From Bacillota bacterium (GTDB lineage Bacteria > Bacillota > UBA4882 > UBA8346), in NCBI GenBank assembly GCA_023435225.1, contig JAEYRX010000015.1, positions 1 through 55,057 of the forward strand: a DNA stretch of 55,057 nt, in the 5' to 3' direction. The position numbers and the translations under genes were made by a program. The notes below the pieces were generated by a model. The model did no database searches and was not told where the DNA came from. It was given only the letters and a program-made list of their open reading frames with translations. Positions 48,866-55,057 of this stretch are shown piece by piece. Position 1 is the first letter of the stretch; the number at the start of each line of letters is the position of its first letter.

Positions 48866-49609
48866 ATGGAAAATATCTTTAAAGGAATTCAATTGGAATT
48901 TTCCCATAACAATACCTTTAGTACCGCTATTGAAAAAGCTACTGTCGCCAATGGAAAATTGTTTTTACATTGCCTGGAAGAATTAATTCTTAACCCTCCT
49001 TTGATTGGTAAACTTACTTTAAACTGCGGCCAACGTTTTTTTGCTAAAATGGGTTTAAATGTGAGCGAATGCCAGGTGGAAGATGGAAAGACTGTTTTAG
49101 TTTGCGATACACCCCCGGTAGAATATGATAAAATTCAGCGTTCATATGCCCGTATCCCAATTGACATTTCCACAGAAATTGCAATAGTTAAACCTGACGC
49201 TCAAAACAACCTAAACACTATCTCAACCCCTACTAACGGCAGAATAAAAGATTTAAATCCGGCGGGAGCATTAATTGAAATTTCTAAAAATGACTTTTCT
49301 TTTCAAGAGCTCATTAATAATTTACCAGTTTTTACTCGGCTTTTTTTTACTTTACCCCATCACCCTAAAGAATTACAGATTATTGGCAAAGTAGTTAAAA
49401 TTAAGAAGTCTTTTAATAATTTTCAACTTGGAGTCCAGTTCATTTTAAAAACTTTAGAAGATTTTCAAATTATGGACCTTTTTTATCATGAACATAAGAA
49501 ACAGAAAAGAGCGGATGAAAAAGGGAAAGACATTTTGGAAAAAGATATGAAGCAACTCTATGGCAAAAATAATGCTGGTGAAAATATACAAAGCCAAGGC
49601 AGGAAATAA
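48866..49609 (+). CDS. PilZ-domain protein, probable c-di-GMP effector
   Basis: A 247-residue cytoplasmic protein. The N-terminal ~85 residues resemble the beta-barrel of YcgR-like flagellar brakes. The PilZ domain begins with IQRSYARIPID (R92-x3-R96) and has DLNPAG at 129-134, where Asn replaces the usual Ser of D-x-S-x-x-G; it ends with the strands IIGKVVKIK and FQLGVQFI. The two arginines needed for c-di-GMP are present. The C-terminal 45 residues are charged. ATG at 48866 follows GGAGGTGG. A terminator overlaps the stop codon. Confidence 0.85.
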   Translation: MENIFKGIQLEFSHNNTFSTAIEKATVANGKLFLHCLEELILNPPLIGKLTLNCGQRFFAKMGLNVSECQVEDGKTVLVCDTPPVEYDKIQRSYARIPIDISTEIAIVKPDAQNNLNTISTPTNGRIKDLNPAGALIEISKNDFSFQELINNLPVFTRLFFTLPHHPKELQIIGKVVKIKKSFNNFQLGVQFILKTLEDFQIMDLFYHEHKKQKRADEKGKDILEKDMKQLYGKNNAGENIQSQGRK

Positions 49610-49625
49610 AATCCTGCTTTTTTTA
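49599..49625 (+). terminator. Intrinsic terminator overlapping the PilZ gene stop
   Basis: GCAGGA-(7 bases)-TCCTGC followed by TTTTTTT. The TAA stop of the PilZ gene lies in the loop side of the hairpin (49607-49609). Confidence 0.88.
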
Positions 49626-49848
49626 TATTTTAGGGCGCTACTGTCCGGTTAACATTCTGTAATAATCGTTCAAATCCATACCATTATTGAACAAAAAGGT
49701 TGTTCGAATTTTTTTGGATTTAATTTTAGATTATTACTGAATTCATTCCTGTAAGGTCCGATGTTAAAAAAAGGAAAAATGAAAAGAGCGCCGAATTTAA
49801 TCATTAGACATTTTTCATGGAGAGTTTGCAAGTTAAAAGGAGATTTAT

Positions 49849-51339
49849 ATGAACTTTAATTTCCTAGGTATAGGTATTACTAATCTTGGAAAACGAAATA
49901 TCCAATATTTCTTTTCCAATTGCTCTTTCTGCGGAAAATTTTCTAAAATTGAATCCTATGATGTTACCTCATACTTTTCTATTATTTTCCCTTTATATCC
50001 ACTTAAAGATCGTAAAACTATCAAATGTCACCGTTGTTATAAAAAAAACAGTCAAAGTTTGAAGGAGTTTAATGCTAATCATAAAGAAGCTTTATCTCCC
50101 ATTCTTAAAGAATATCTGGCCGACCCCCATAGTGATCCCAAAGCGGAAAATCTGTTGGTAGGTTTTATCAACCACTATGACAAAAACGGCTTTTTGGATA
50201 CTGTCGCTAAAATGAAAAAAATTTTTTGTCGTGAGCCGGCAATTATCGAGGCGATAGGTGATACATATCTTTTCTTTACTTGTCTCCAGGACGCGGAAAA
50301 ATCATATCTAAGTTCTCTGGCTATTAATGATAATCCGGTTGTTAGAGAGAAACTGGGATTGACTTTAATCCTACAATCCCGTCCTCATGAAGCCTGGTCA
50401 TATCTGGATCATATTGTTACCCAACACAAGGAAAAAGGACTTTGGTTGTTATCTCTGTTGGTAGGAGCCTATCAGGCAAACGGAATGCATGAAGAAGCTA
50501 TAAATATTTTGGACCATTGGCAAGAATCTTTTCCGGAGTATACTCTTTATCAAAAATATTTACTAATATCACAAAAAAATTCCGGTAAAAAGAAAAAAGT
50601 TAAATCGCGACTTCTTTCTATCTTCAAGAAAGTTGCTCCCAGGAAAGGTATCTCCTCAAAGACGGCTCATTTGTTCGGGCTTCCCTCTTATCCCTTAATC
50701 TTAATTTTACTGGTAGTTATTATCAAAGTTTGCTTTGCTACCGTCACCGAAGCAAAAGTCTTTCTCGTTAACGGTTTAAATTATGACTGCCGTTTTAAAC
50801 TTAATAATAATACCTACCATATACCCAAATTGAGCTATCAAGAGTTAACCTTAACTCATGGTAAATATAAAATTGAGGAATCGTGTGATTCTTACAATTT
50901 CCCCACCCAAAAGCTAATCGTAAAGAATTGTTGGGATGGATGGAACCGGCCCGTGATAGTGATCAATCCCGACCGTTTAGCAGTATTGGTTGAAGGAAAA
51001 AGGCGTTATTTTTATATAAACAAGGAAGAGGATTTAGCGTTAAAGCTATATTATGGGAAGAATCTTTATATGTTTGACAAGGATGAAGAGTTCTTTAAAG
51101 ATTTTAAAAATCCGGAAGGAATATCGTTAATATTATCTTGTACCTCCAAGGGGATTATGGAAACAAAATTATCTTTATGGGATACGGCCAAACCGGCGGA
51201 GACTATTAAGTTACTTGAAAAACATCTCAACAAAACCAGTCTGACGTTTTTTTTGGAACGATATCTTAGTTATCATCAAACGGAGATACCATCGGGGATT
51301 TATCGAAGTTACTTGGCAAATTTGAATCAAAAAAAATGA
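49849..51339 (+). CDS. Zinc-ribbon/TPR membrane protein
   Basis: A 496-residue protein in three parts. Residues 20-70 hold two Cys pairs (CSFC at 25-28, CHRC at 60-63), a treble-clef-like zinc ribbon. Residues ~80-250 are helical repeats of TPR type (AIGDTYLFFTCLQDAEKSYL, LLVGAYQANGMHEEAINILD). A lysine-rich linker leads to one membrane segment near 283-300 (YPLILILLVVIIKVCFATV), and the C-terminal ~195 residues, probably outside, are beta-rich and unrecognised. ATG follows AAGGAG. Other zinc-ribbon/TPR membrane proteins of Firmicutes are uncharacterised. Confidence 0.75.
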   Translation: MNFNFLGIGITNLGKRNIQYFFSNCSFCGKFSKIESYDVTSYFSIIFPLYPLKDRKTIKCHRCYKKNSQSLKEFNANHKEALSPILKEYLADPHSDPKAENLLVGFINHYDKNGFLDTVAKMKKIFCREPAIIEAIGDTYLFFTCLQDAEKSYLSSLAINDNPVVREKLGLTLILQSRPHEAWSYLDHIVTQHKEKGLWLLSLLVGAYQANGMHEEAINILDHWQESFPEYTLYQKYLLISQKNSGKKKKVKSRLLSIFKKVAPRKGISSKTAHLFGLPSYPLILILLVVIIKVCFATVTEAKVFLVNGLNYDCRFKLNNNTYHIPKLSYQELTLTHGKYKIEESCDSYNFPTQKLIVKNCWDGWNRPVIVINPDRLAVLVEGKRRYFYINKEEDLALKLYYGKNLYMFDKDEEFFKDFKNPEGISLILSCTSKGIMETKLSLWDTAKPAETIKLLEKHLNKTSLTFFLERYLSYHQTEIPSGIYRSYLANLNQKK

Positions 51340-51350
51340 TAAAATCAAAA

Positions 51351-51379
51351 GGGGAAAGTGAACTTTATTCACTTTCCCC
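51351..51379. terminator. Bidirectional terminator between convergent genes
   Basis: GGGGAAAGTGAA and its complement around CTTTA, flanked by A-rich and T-rich tails. It ends the plus-strand TPR gene and the minus-strand genes from 52014. The last codons and stop of the 68-residue gene are inside it. Confidence 0.85.
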
Positions 51380-51571
51380 TTTATCTATCGAATCCTCAAC
51401 TATTTGATCCTTATCCGGTTCCAACTCCCCCTCTTCATTTGGAAAAACCGGTTTCCCGGCCAGTTTTTCATCTAAAAGAGCGGAAGGTCCTATCAAATCT
51501 TGAACCAACCCTTCAAAAGCCGGACGTTTCCGGTTAATAAAAGATTCTTTCTCTGAGGATTTTTCCTCCAA
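51365..51571 (-). CDS. Small acidic protein of unknown function
   Basis: A 68-residue protein, rich in Glu, Asp and Lys (EEKSSEKESFINRKRPAFEG, EEGELEPDKDQIVEDSIDKG). It starts at TTG 51571 with GGAGG 7 nt upstream, 11 bp after the CBS-domain gene, so the two form an operon. No family recognised. Its 3' end lies in the terminator stem. Confidence 0.6.
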   Translation of the reverse strand: MEEKSSEKESFINRKRPAFEGLVQDLIGPSALLDEKLAGKPVFPNEEGELEPDKDQIVEDSIDKGESE

Positions 51572-51582
51572 AATTACGCCTC

Positions 51583-52014
51583 CTACATTTTCTCCGGTTC
51601 GGACGGAAACGAAATATCTCCTAAAGTCTTAGCCAACTCGACATCAAATTTTGCTTGAGTTGCTAAATCTCCAAGTGAGACCATCCCTACTAAACGGTTA
51701 TTATCAATTACCGGTAAGCGCCTAATTTGACTCTGAGACATTAGTGTCGCTGCTTGATTAAGAGGAGTATCCGGATTAACCGTTTTTACCTGTGAACTCA
51801 TTACGTCTCGAATCGGAGTAACCTTGGGATCTTTATTGTGAGCAACATTTCTGACAACTATATCCCGATCAGTGACAATACCAACCACATTTTCTCCCTC
51901 ACATACCGGCATAGCTCCAACATCGTGTTTTTGCATAAGTTGAGCGGTTTCAACCACTGATGTGTCGGGGGCGACATAAGCAATAGTGTCAGTCATAATA
52001 TCTTTAATCTTCAA
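51583..52014 (-). CDS. CBS-domain pair protein
   Basis: A 143-residue protein made almost only of two CBS domains: MKIKDIMTDTIAYVAPDTSV...GIVTDRDIVVR and PIRDVMSSQVKTVNPDTPLN...RRLPVIDNNRLVGMVSLGDL. Such stand-alone pairs bind adenine nucleotides and act as energy or ligand sensors; the partner is unknown. The best start is TTG at 52014; the upstream ATG is out of frame. Confidence 0.9.
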   Translation of the reverse strand: MKIKDIMTDTIAYVAPDTSVVETAQLMQKHDVGAMPVCEGENVVGIVTDRDIVVRNVAHNKDPKVTPIRDVMSSQVKTVNPDTPLNQAATLMSQSQIRRLPVIDNNRLVGMVSLGDLATQAKFDVELAKTLGDISFPSEPEKM

Positions 52015-52190
52015 TTCGTGGCTTCATCCCTTTCTCTGTTTTTTATATGATTTCCGATAAACTAAATTCCATACAAGAGATTTAAGGAATTTTCACCTAT
52101 TGCCTTATGAACTGTGGAATCTAAAAATAAAAATTAAACTTGGCGAAACGAAGGATAAAGTTTATACTTATAGAAGATCTATAACTATAT

Positions 52191-52271
52191 AGAATGAAGT
52201 AAATTTCTTATATAAAATTTGCATTCTTAAAGCCGAATGCAAATGGCATAAATTGATATTTACTTCATTCT
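52191..52271. repeat. 81-bp hairpin element, family E copy 1
   Basis: Ends AGAATGAAGTAAAT / ATTTACTTCATTCT with an inner TTTGCATTC/GAATGCAAA pair. A second, truncated copy lies at 52886-52947. Short fragments occur near 33418 and 54732. Confidence 0.8.
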
Positions 52272-52285
52272 ATTACAGCTGTAAT

Positions 52286-52415
52286 AAGTTGAATTAAATT
52301 CATTACCCAAATCATCACGGGCTGGTCGTAAGCTTCGCTTACTGCTCGCCTATGCATCCTAGCCGGCTTTAGGGATGAAGGTGTTTAGATGTATATAAGA
52401 AATTTAATTCAACTT
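52286..52415. mobile_element. MITE-like element, family F complete copy
   Basis: 130 bp with ends AAGTTGAATTAAATT / AATTTAATTCAACTT and a core GCTGGTCGTAAGCTTCGCTT. Degraded copy at 18618-18707. It lies 15 bp from the family E element and 66 bp upstream of the small gene at 52482. Confidence 0.8.
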
Positions 52416-52481
52416 ATATAATAATTAACGCTAACATGGGAGCAATCCCGGCGATCAATCATTTCAAGGGGGATATTTTTT

Positions 52482-52703
52482 ATGGGAACCATTGAAGAAA
52501 CCAAAGTAATTCAAGCAATTAACAGGTTAGAGGATGCCCGTTATTTATTGAATGAGGTTAGTAAAAAGGATAATCGATTTGTTGAAAAGTTTTCCGGTAT
52601 CAATGCCGAACTAGAAAAATTTGAAAAACAACTTCAAGAGATTCAAGAGAAGTTAAACGTGGAAAACTTAGGAGTAAAGGGTATGGCGCTCCGGGAATTT
52701 TAG
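52482..52703 (+). CDS. Small coiled-coil protein
   Basis: A 73-residue protein predicted to be almost all helix with heptad hydrophobic spacing (VIQAINRLEDARYLLNEVSK, INAELEKFEKQLQEIQEKLN). ATG at 52482 follows AAGGGGG. A terminator lies 36 nt after the stop, so it is a complete transcription unit. No family recognised. Confidence 0.6.
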   Translation: MGTIEETKVIQAINRLEDARYLLNEVSKKDNRFVEKFSGINAELEKFEKQLQEIQEKLNVENLGVKGMALREF

Positions 52704-52738
52704 TTAACACTCAAGGCTTTATCAATAAGAAAATTTTC

Positions 52739-52770
52739 AGGTTGGCATTAGCCAACCTAATTTGTTTTAT
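52739..52770 (+). terminator. Intrinsic terminator after the coiled-coil gene
   Basis: AGGTTGGC-ATTA-GCCAACCT followed by AATTTGTTTTATT. Confidence 0.75.
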
Positions 52771-52885
52771 TCGTATATTTAACCAAGAAATTAACTTATA
52801 CAACCTTTTCCACCAGGCATTTTTTAATGCTTGAGGGATTTTCATAATAAAGAAATTTGACATTTGAACACAGTATATTGTATAT

Positions 52886-52947
52886 AGAATGAAGTAAATT
52901 CCTTTTATATTGTTAACATTCTTACTGCCGAATGTAAACAATTAAAT
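52886..52947. repeat. Family E element, truncated copy 2
   Basis: The left ~62 bases match copy 1 (AGAATGAAGTAAATT, then ACATTC...GAATGT). The right end is absent and the sequence continues directly with a family C element. Confidence 0.7.
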
Positions 52948-53026
52948 ATTTTGTGCGAGTAAATATGCGGCATTAGGCATTTTGCTAAGCACAAAATCGT
53001 CACTTATTCAATTAATCAGCGCTTCC
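52948..53026. mobile_element. MITE, family C copy 2 (left end lost)
   Basis: 79 bp identical in layout to copy 3 from ATTTTGTGCGAG onward, ending ATTAATCAGCGCTTCC. The first ~19 bases are missing at the junction with the family E element. Confidence 0.8.
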
Positions 53027-53098
53027 TTATGAAACTCCCTTGCTTAAAAAAGAAACATAAAATTAATCTGTTTTAACGCAGTTTTAACAACAATATTA

Positions 53099-53126
53099 TT
53101 GAAATATAAGCTAAAAGTGGTATAAC
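53099..53126 (+). promoter_or_regulatory. Probable sigma-A promoter
   Basis: TTGAAA (53099-53104), 16-base spacer and TATAAC (53121-53126), ~45 bp upstream of the gene at 53170. Confidence 0.6.
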
Positions 53127-53169
53127 CATTGATGTAGGATTAAATTTCTCACTAAAGGTGATTAACTAA

Positions 53170-53412
53170 ATGAAAAGTCATAAACAAACTGAAAAGATTA
53201 CTCCTGACTCCGCTTTTTATTTTGGTCAAACCAAAGCTTTTATCAATACTAATTTCCGAAATATGAGTTACAACCCCAAATATTGTCCGCTTATTGATGT
53301 TTTATCCAGTGACAATTTTAGCGAACTGACTCCAGAAACTATTCAGAATTTTATCTTGGGCGCTAAGGAAGCAATGAAGATTAATCAGTTTAGTCGTCCT
53401 TGTTGCCGGTAG
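53170..53412 (+). CDS. Small protein of unknown function
   Basis: An 80-residue protein, mixed polar with a helical end (DVLSSDNFSELTPETIQNFI, LGAKEAMKINQFSRP) and a terminal CC pair. ATG at 53170 follows AAAGGTGAT and a promoter is present upstream. A family C MITE starts 10 bp after the stop, so the original 3' end may have been altered. No family recognised. Confidence 0.55.
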   Translation: MKSHKQTEKITPDSAFYFGQTKAFINTNFRNMSYNPKYCPLIDVLSSDNFSELTPETIQNFILGAKEAMKINQFSRPCCR

Positions 53413-53422
53413 CTTTCCCTAA

Positions 53423-53520
53423 GGAAGCGCTGATTAATCCGATTTTGTGCGAGCAAATATGCGGTATTAGGCATTTTACGAAGCACAAAATCGTCACTTA
53501 TTCAATTAATCAGCGCTTCC
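53423..53520. mobile_element. MITE, family C copy 3
   Basis: 98 bp with intact 16-bp ends GGAAGCGCTGATTAAT / ATTAATCAGCGCTTCC, flanked by CTAA on both sides (YTAR-type duplication). Its right end supplies the last codons and the TGA stop of the gene at 53510-54262. Confidence 0.88.
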
Positions 53521-54262
53521 CTAAGTATTCAAAACGTGGTTGCTCCACTCCATTAACTTTTACCGGTCTTAAGAACAATTCCCGCGGTCTAACCCAGAGT
53601 TGTTCTTCATCATATAAGGCTTTATAAACTATATAATCCTCTAAACTTTCACTATGCTTAGCAACTCCAATAACTTCATATTCTTTTCCTTTATAATGCC
53701 GATAGCAGCCAAGCTTAATTTCAGTTTCGTTTTGCTGAACTCCGCCTTGAATTAGAGTTAACCTTTGGTTTTTGATGGTTATGGATGGTAAATCATCGGT
53801 AAATATAATTCGATGTTCCCGGCACCATTGGATTGCCACCTTTTTAATCTCTTCATCCCGAAAACGGTACCACTCATCTTGAACTGCTAATATATGAATT
53901 TTCTCCTTGAAACGACGATACGCACCCGAACCAATCAAAGACTGGCCCAGACTATCTCTGATTTTTGAGTTGCTGATTGTACTACAAAACCGTTCCATCA
54001 TTCCATATTCATTCAAATCAAACTTTGTAGGTAACACAAGATAGTTTTCTTGTTCAGATAATATCTCTTTGGCGCCTTTAACGTCGTCTTCATTAAGACC
54101 ATAAAGATTAAACATGGATTCATCTTCAACTTCAGCTGCTAAAAAATCATCATCAGTTAAGGTAACAACTTTACCAGTTTGAAGATTAAGATAGGAAGTG
54201 TTCTGGTCATCCTGAAGCTCTATTCCCTCGACAATAATGCTTAATTTAACTGTTCCTGCCAT
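53510..54262 (-). CDS. UPF0158-DUF1653 fusion protein
   Basis: A 250-residue protein. Residues 1-150 match UPF0158 (KLSIIVEGIELQDDQNTSYL, then AYRRFKEKIHILAVQDEWYR and WCREHRIIF). Residues ~180-250 match DUF1653 (CYRHYKGKEYEVIGVAKHSE, YKALYDEEQLWVRPRELFL). Both are small conserved domains of unknown function. ATG at 54262 follows GGTGG. The C-terminus PRFEYLGKR-stop is partly encoded by the family C MITE end: GGAAGCGCTGA gives the final Lys-Arg-stop, so the natural C-terminus may have been longer or different by a few residues. Confidence 0.85.
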   Translation of the reverse strand: MAGTVKLSIIVEGIELQDDQNTSYLNLQTGKVVTLTDDDFLAAEVEDESMFNLYGLNEDDVKGAKEILSEQENYLVLPTKFDLNEYGMMERFCSTISNSKIRDSLGQSLIGSGAYRRFKEKIHILAVQDEWYRFRDEEIKKVAIQWCREHRIIFTDDLPSITIKNQRLTLIQGGVQQNETEIKLGCYRHYKGKEYEVIGVAKHSESLEDYIVYKALYDEEQLWVRPRELFLRPVKVNGVEQPRFEYLGKR

Positions 54263-54466
54263 CTCTGCACACCACCTATATAGGTTGAAATAAATTTTTA
54301 ATATTTCAACCTATTTTCCTATAGCTTATTTTAATGAATTATGCAATGATTTTCACTTTACATTCGGTTAATTAATCGTCCTTTTATTGTAACATAAATA
54401 GAGAAACCGGGGAATTGAAGCAAAGGAATTTGTAGAATAAAAAAATAAAATCCAAAAAACATTTTA

Positions 54467-54631
54467 CTAATTATTTTTTATAAGCCTGGTATGTTCATTA
54501 ATTAAACGGTCAATTTTATTACCAATTTTTAATACTTCATAATCAGTTAATCCCTTAGATTCAAATAAAGCTTCCAACCGTCTTTTCTCAAGTTGAATCT
54601 GGTAAACTACTTTTTCTAATTTAGAAGACAT
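54467..54631 (-). CDS. Spo0E-like small protein
   Basis: A 54-residue protein of the Spo0E family: KVVYQIQLEKRRLEALFESK, GLTDYEVLKIGNKIDRLINE. The LD.LI..H/Y end is clear, with Gly in the signature Ser position (KIGNKID), as in the other two copies. ATG at 54631 follows GAGGT at ~9 nt. Short and easily missed. Confidence 0.75.
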   Translation of the reverse strand: MSSKLEKVVYQIQLEKRRLEALFESKGLTDYEVLKIGNKIDRLINEHTRLIKNN

Positions 54632-54930
54632 TTCATATTAACCTCAATCTATTTAATAATAAATTTAATACCCGGCAACAGTTAAATGCAGACTAAATAA
54701 TTTTGCAACTTCCTTATAATATATAGCAAATAGACTGAAGTCAATTACAATTTAGTAACATTTTTATAATAAAATAAAGTTTTGCACTATTTCCACAGAA
54801 TATCCACAAATAGCAAATTATTTAAATTTTCTTCAAAAACATAGATTATCCGTTATTTTTCCAGCTGTATAGCGTTGGCTTTCTAACAATGTTTTACCTG
54901 AATATCCTTTTAAGCAAATATATTTTTTAT
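54632..54930. other. AT-rich gene-free stretch before the right terminal repeat
   Basis: No gene or RNA recognised. It contains TTATCCACA-like text (TTTCCACAGAATATCCACAAA at 54791-54810 in part), which resembles a DnaA-box-like word but is single and without an origin context. Confidence 0.3.
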
Positions 54931-55057
54931 CACTAGAATTGCATTAAATAAAAATACAATTGTCAACCGGGAACCTGTGTTAATAATAGCTTAAAACATA
55001 CAAGAAAAGAAGAAAACAAATAAAAATCTCCTTATAATAGAGAATTAGGTAGTCCTT
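54931..55057. repeat. Terminal inverted repeat, right copy
   Basis: Reverse complement of 1-127 with a few differences and one indel. Homology starts sharply at 54931 (CACTAGAATTGCATTAAATA) and continues to the window end, where the element is cut off. Confidence 0.9.

Noticed and set aside
53400..53627. Open frame through the family C element, also seen at 20707-20967
   Set aside because: The same peptide text arises wherever the MITE occurs; it is a by-product of the repeat, not a conserved gene.
54791..54812. DnaA-box-like words (TCCACA) suggesting an origin
   Set aside because: Only a couple of imperfect copies, no dnaA/dnaN nearby and no clear AT-rich unwinding array beyond general AT richness.
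1..55057. Linear plasmid or phage with true terminal inverted repeats
   Set aside because: The content is core chromosome (dnaE, infB, trp, ppdK) with no replication or packaging genes; a contig break at a dispersed repeat is simpler.
54931..55057. CRISPR leader at the window ends
   Set aside because: No direct repeats or cas genes are visible; a broken assembly at a repeat is compatible but nothing in the sequence specifically shows CRISPR.

Overview
The window looks like a chromosomal contig from a Bacillota (Firmicutes) species, probably an endospore-forming Clostridia-like anaerobe. Evidence: a Firmicutes-order rimP-nusA-rnpM-ylxQ-infB-rbfA-nrnA-truB-ribF cluster, a Bacillus-type TRAP (MtrB) regulator, at least three small Spo0E-like proteins, pyruvate phosphate dikinase, strong GGAGG ribosome sites, and frequent GTG/TTG starts. 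DNA is moderately AT-rich. Nearly all large genes lie on the minus strand. No rRNA, tRNA or CRISPR array was seen.

Left part (1-15 kb): a defence island. A type I restriction-modification operon reads, on the minus strand, hsdM-hsdS-FRG-rhuM-hsdR-AIPR, with 4-11 nt overlaps at three junctions. The FRG-domain protein carries a C-terminal tail resembling the C-terminus of its own HsdR, which suggests docking on the same methylase complex. An HNH-HIT fusion gene lies upstream, a frameshifted DUF1643 gene lies at the contig edge, and an XRE regulator, an array of ATGGA-loop hairpins, a broken VapBC pair and structured repeats lie to the right.

Middle (15-34 kb): ppdK, a degenerate PlsY-like membrane protein, two small membrane proteins behind a consensus promoter, the ribF/truB/nrnA/rbfA/infB/ylxQ/rnpM/nusA/rimP translation-transcription cluster, an IclR regulator, a TPR protein, a membrane-anchored protein, and two tiny genes including a Spo0E-like one.

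Tryptophan region (34-43 kb): mtrB with a consensus sigma-A promoter is followed by a leader with eleven NAG triplets, an antiterminator and an intrinsic terminator, then a DAHP synthase-anthranilate synthase I fusion (aroF-trpE), trpG, trpD, trpC, trpF, trpB and trpA. One locus thus encodes the sensor, its RNA target, the entry enzyme of the aromatic pathway and the whole tryptophan branch. The intergenic gaps hold degenerate short repeats, a hairpin element and a GNAT gene fragment.

Right part (43-55 kb): a TrkA-C membrane protein, malic enzyme, dnaE, a PilZ protein, a zinc-ribbon/TPR membrane protein, a CBS-domain protein, several small genes, a UPF0158-DUF1653 fusion and another Spo0E-like gene. 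At least seven families of short inverted-repeat elements sit between genes; several have two or three copies here, and one supplies the stop codon of a gene. Both window ends carry the same ~127 bp sequence in inverted orientation, so the contig probably breaks at copies of one dispersed repeat.
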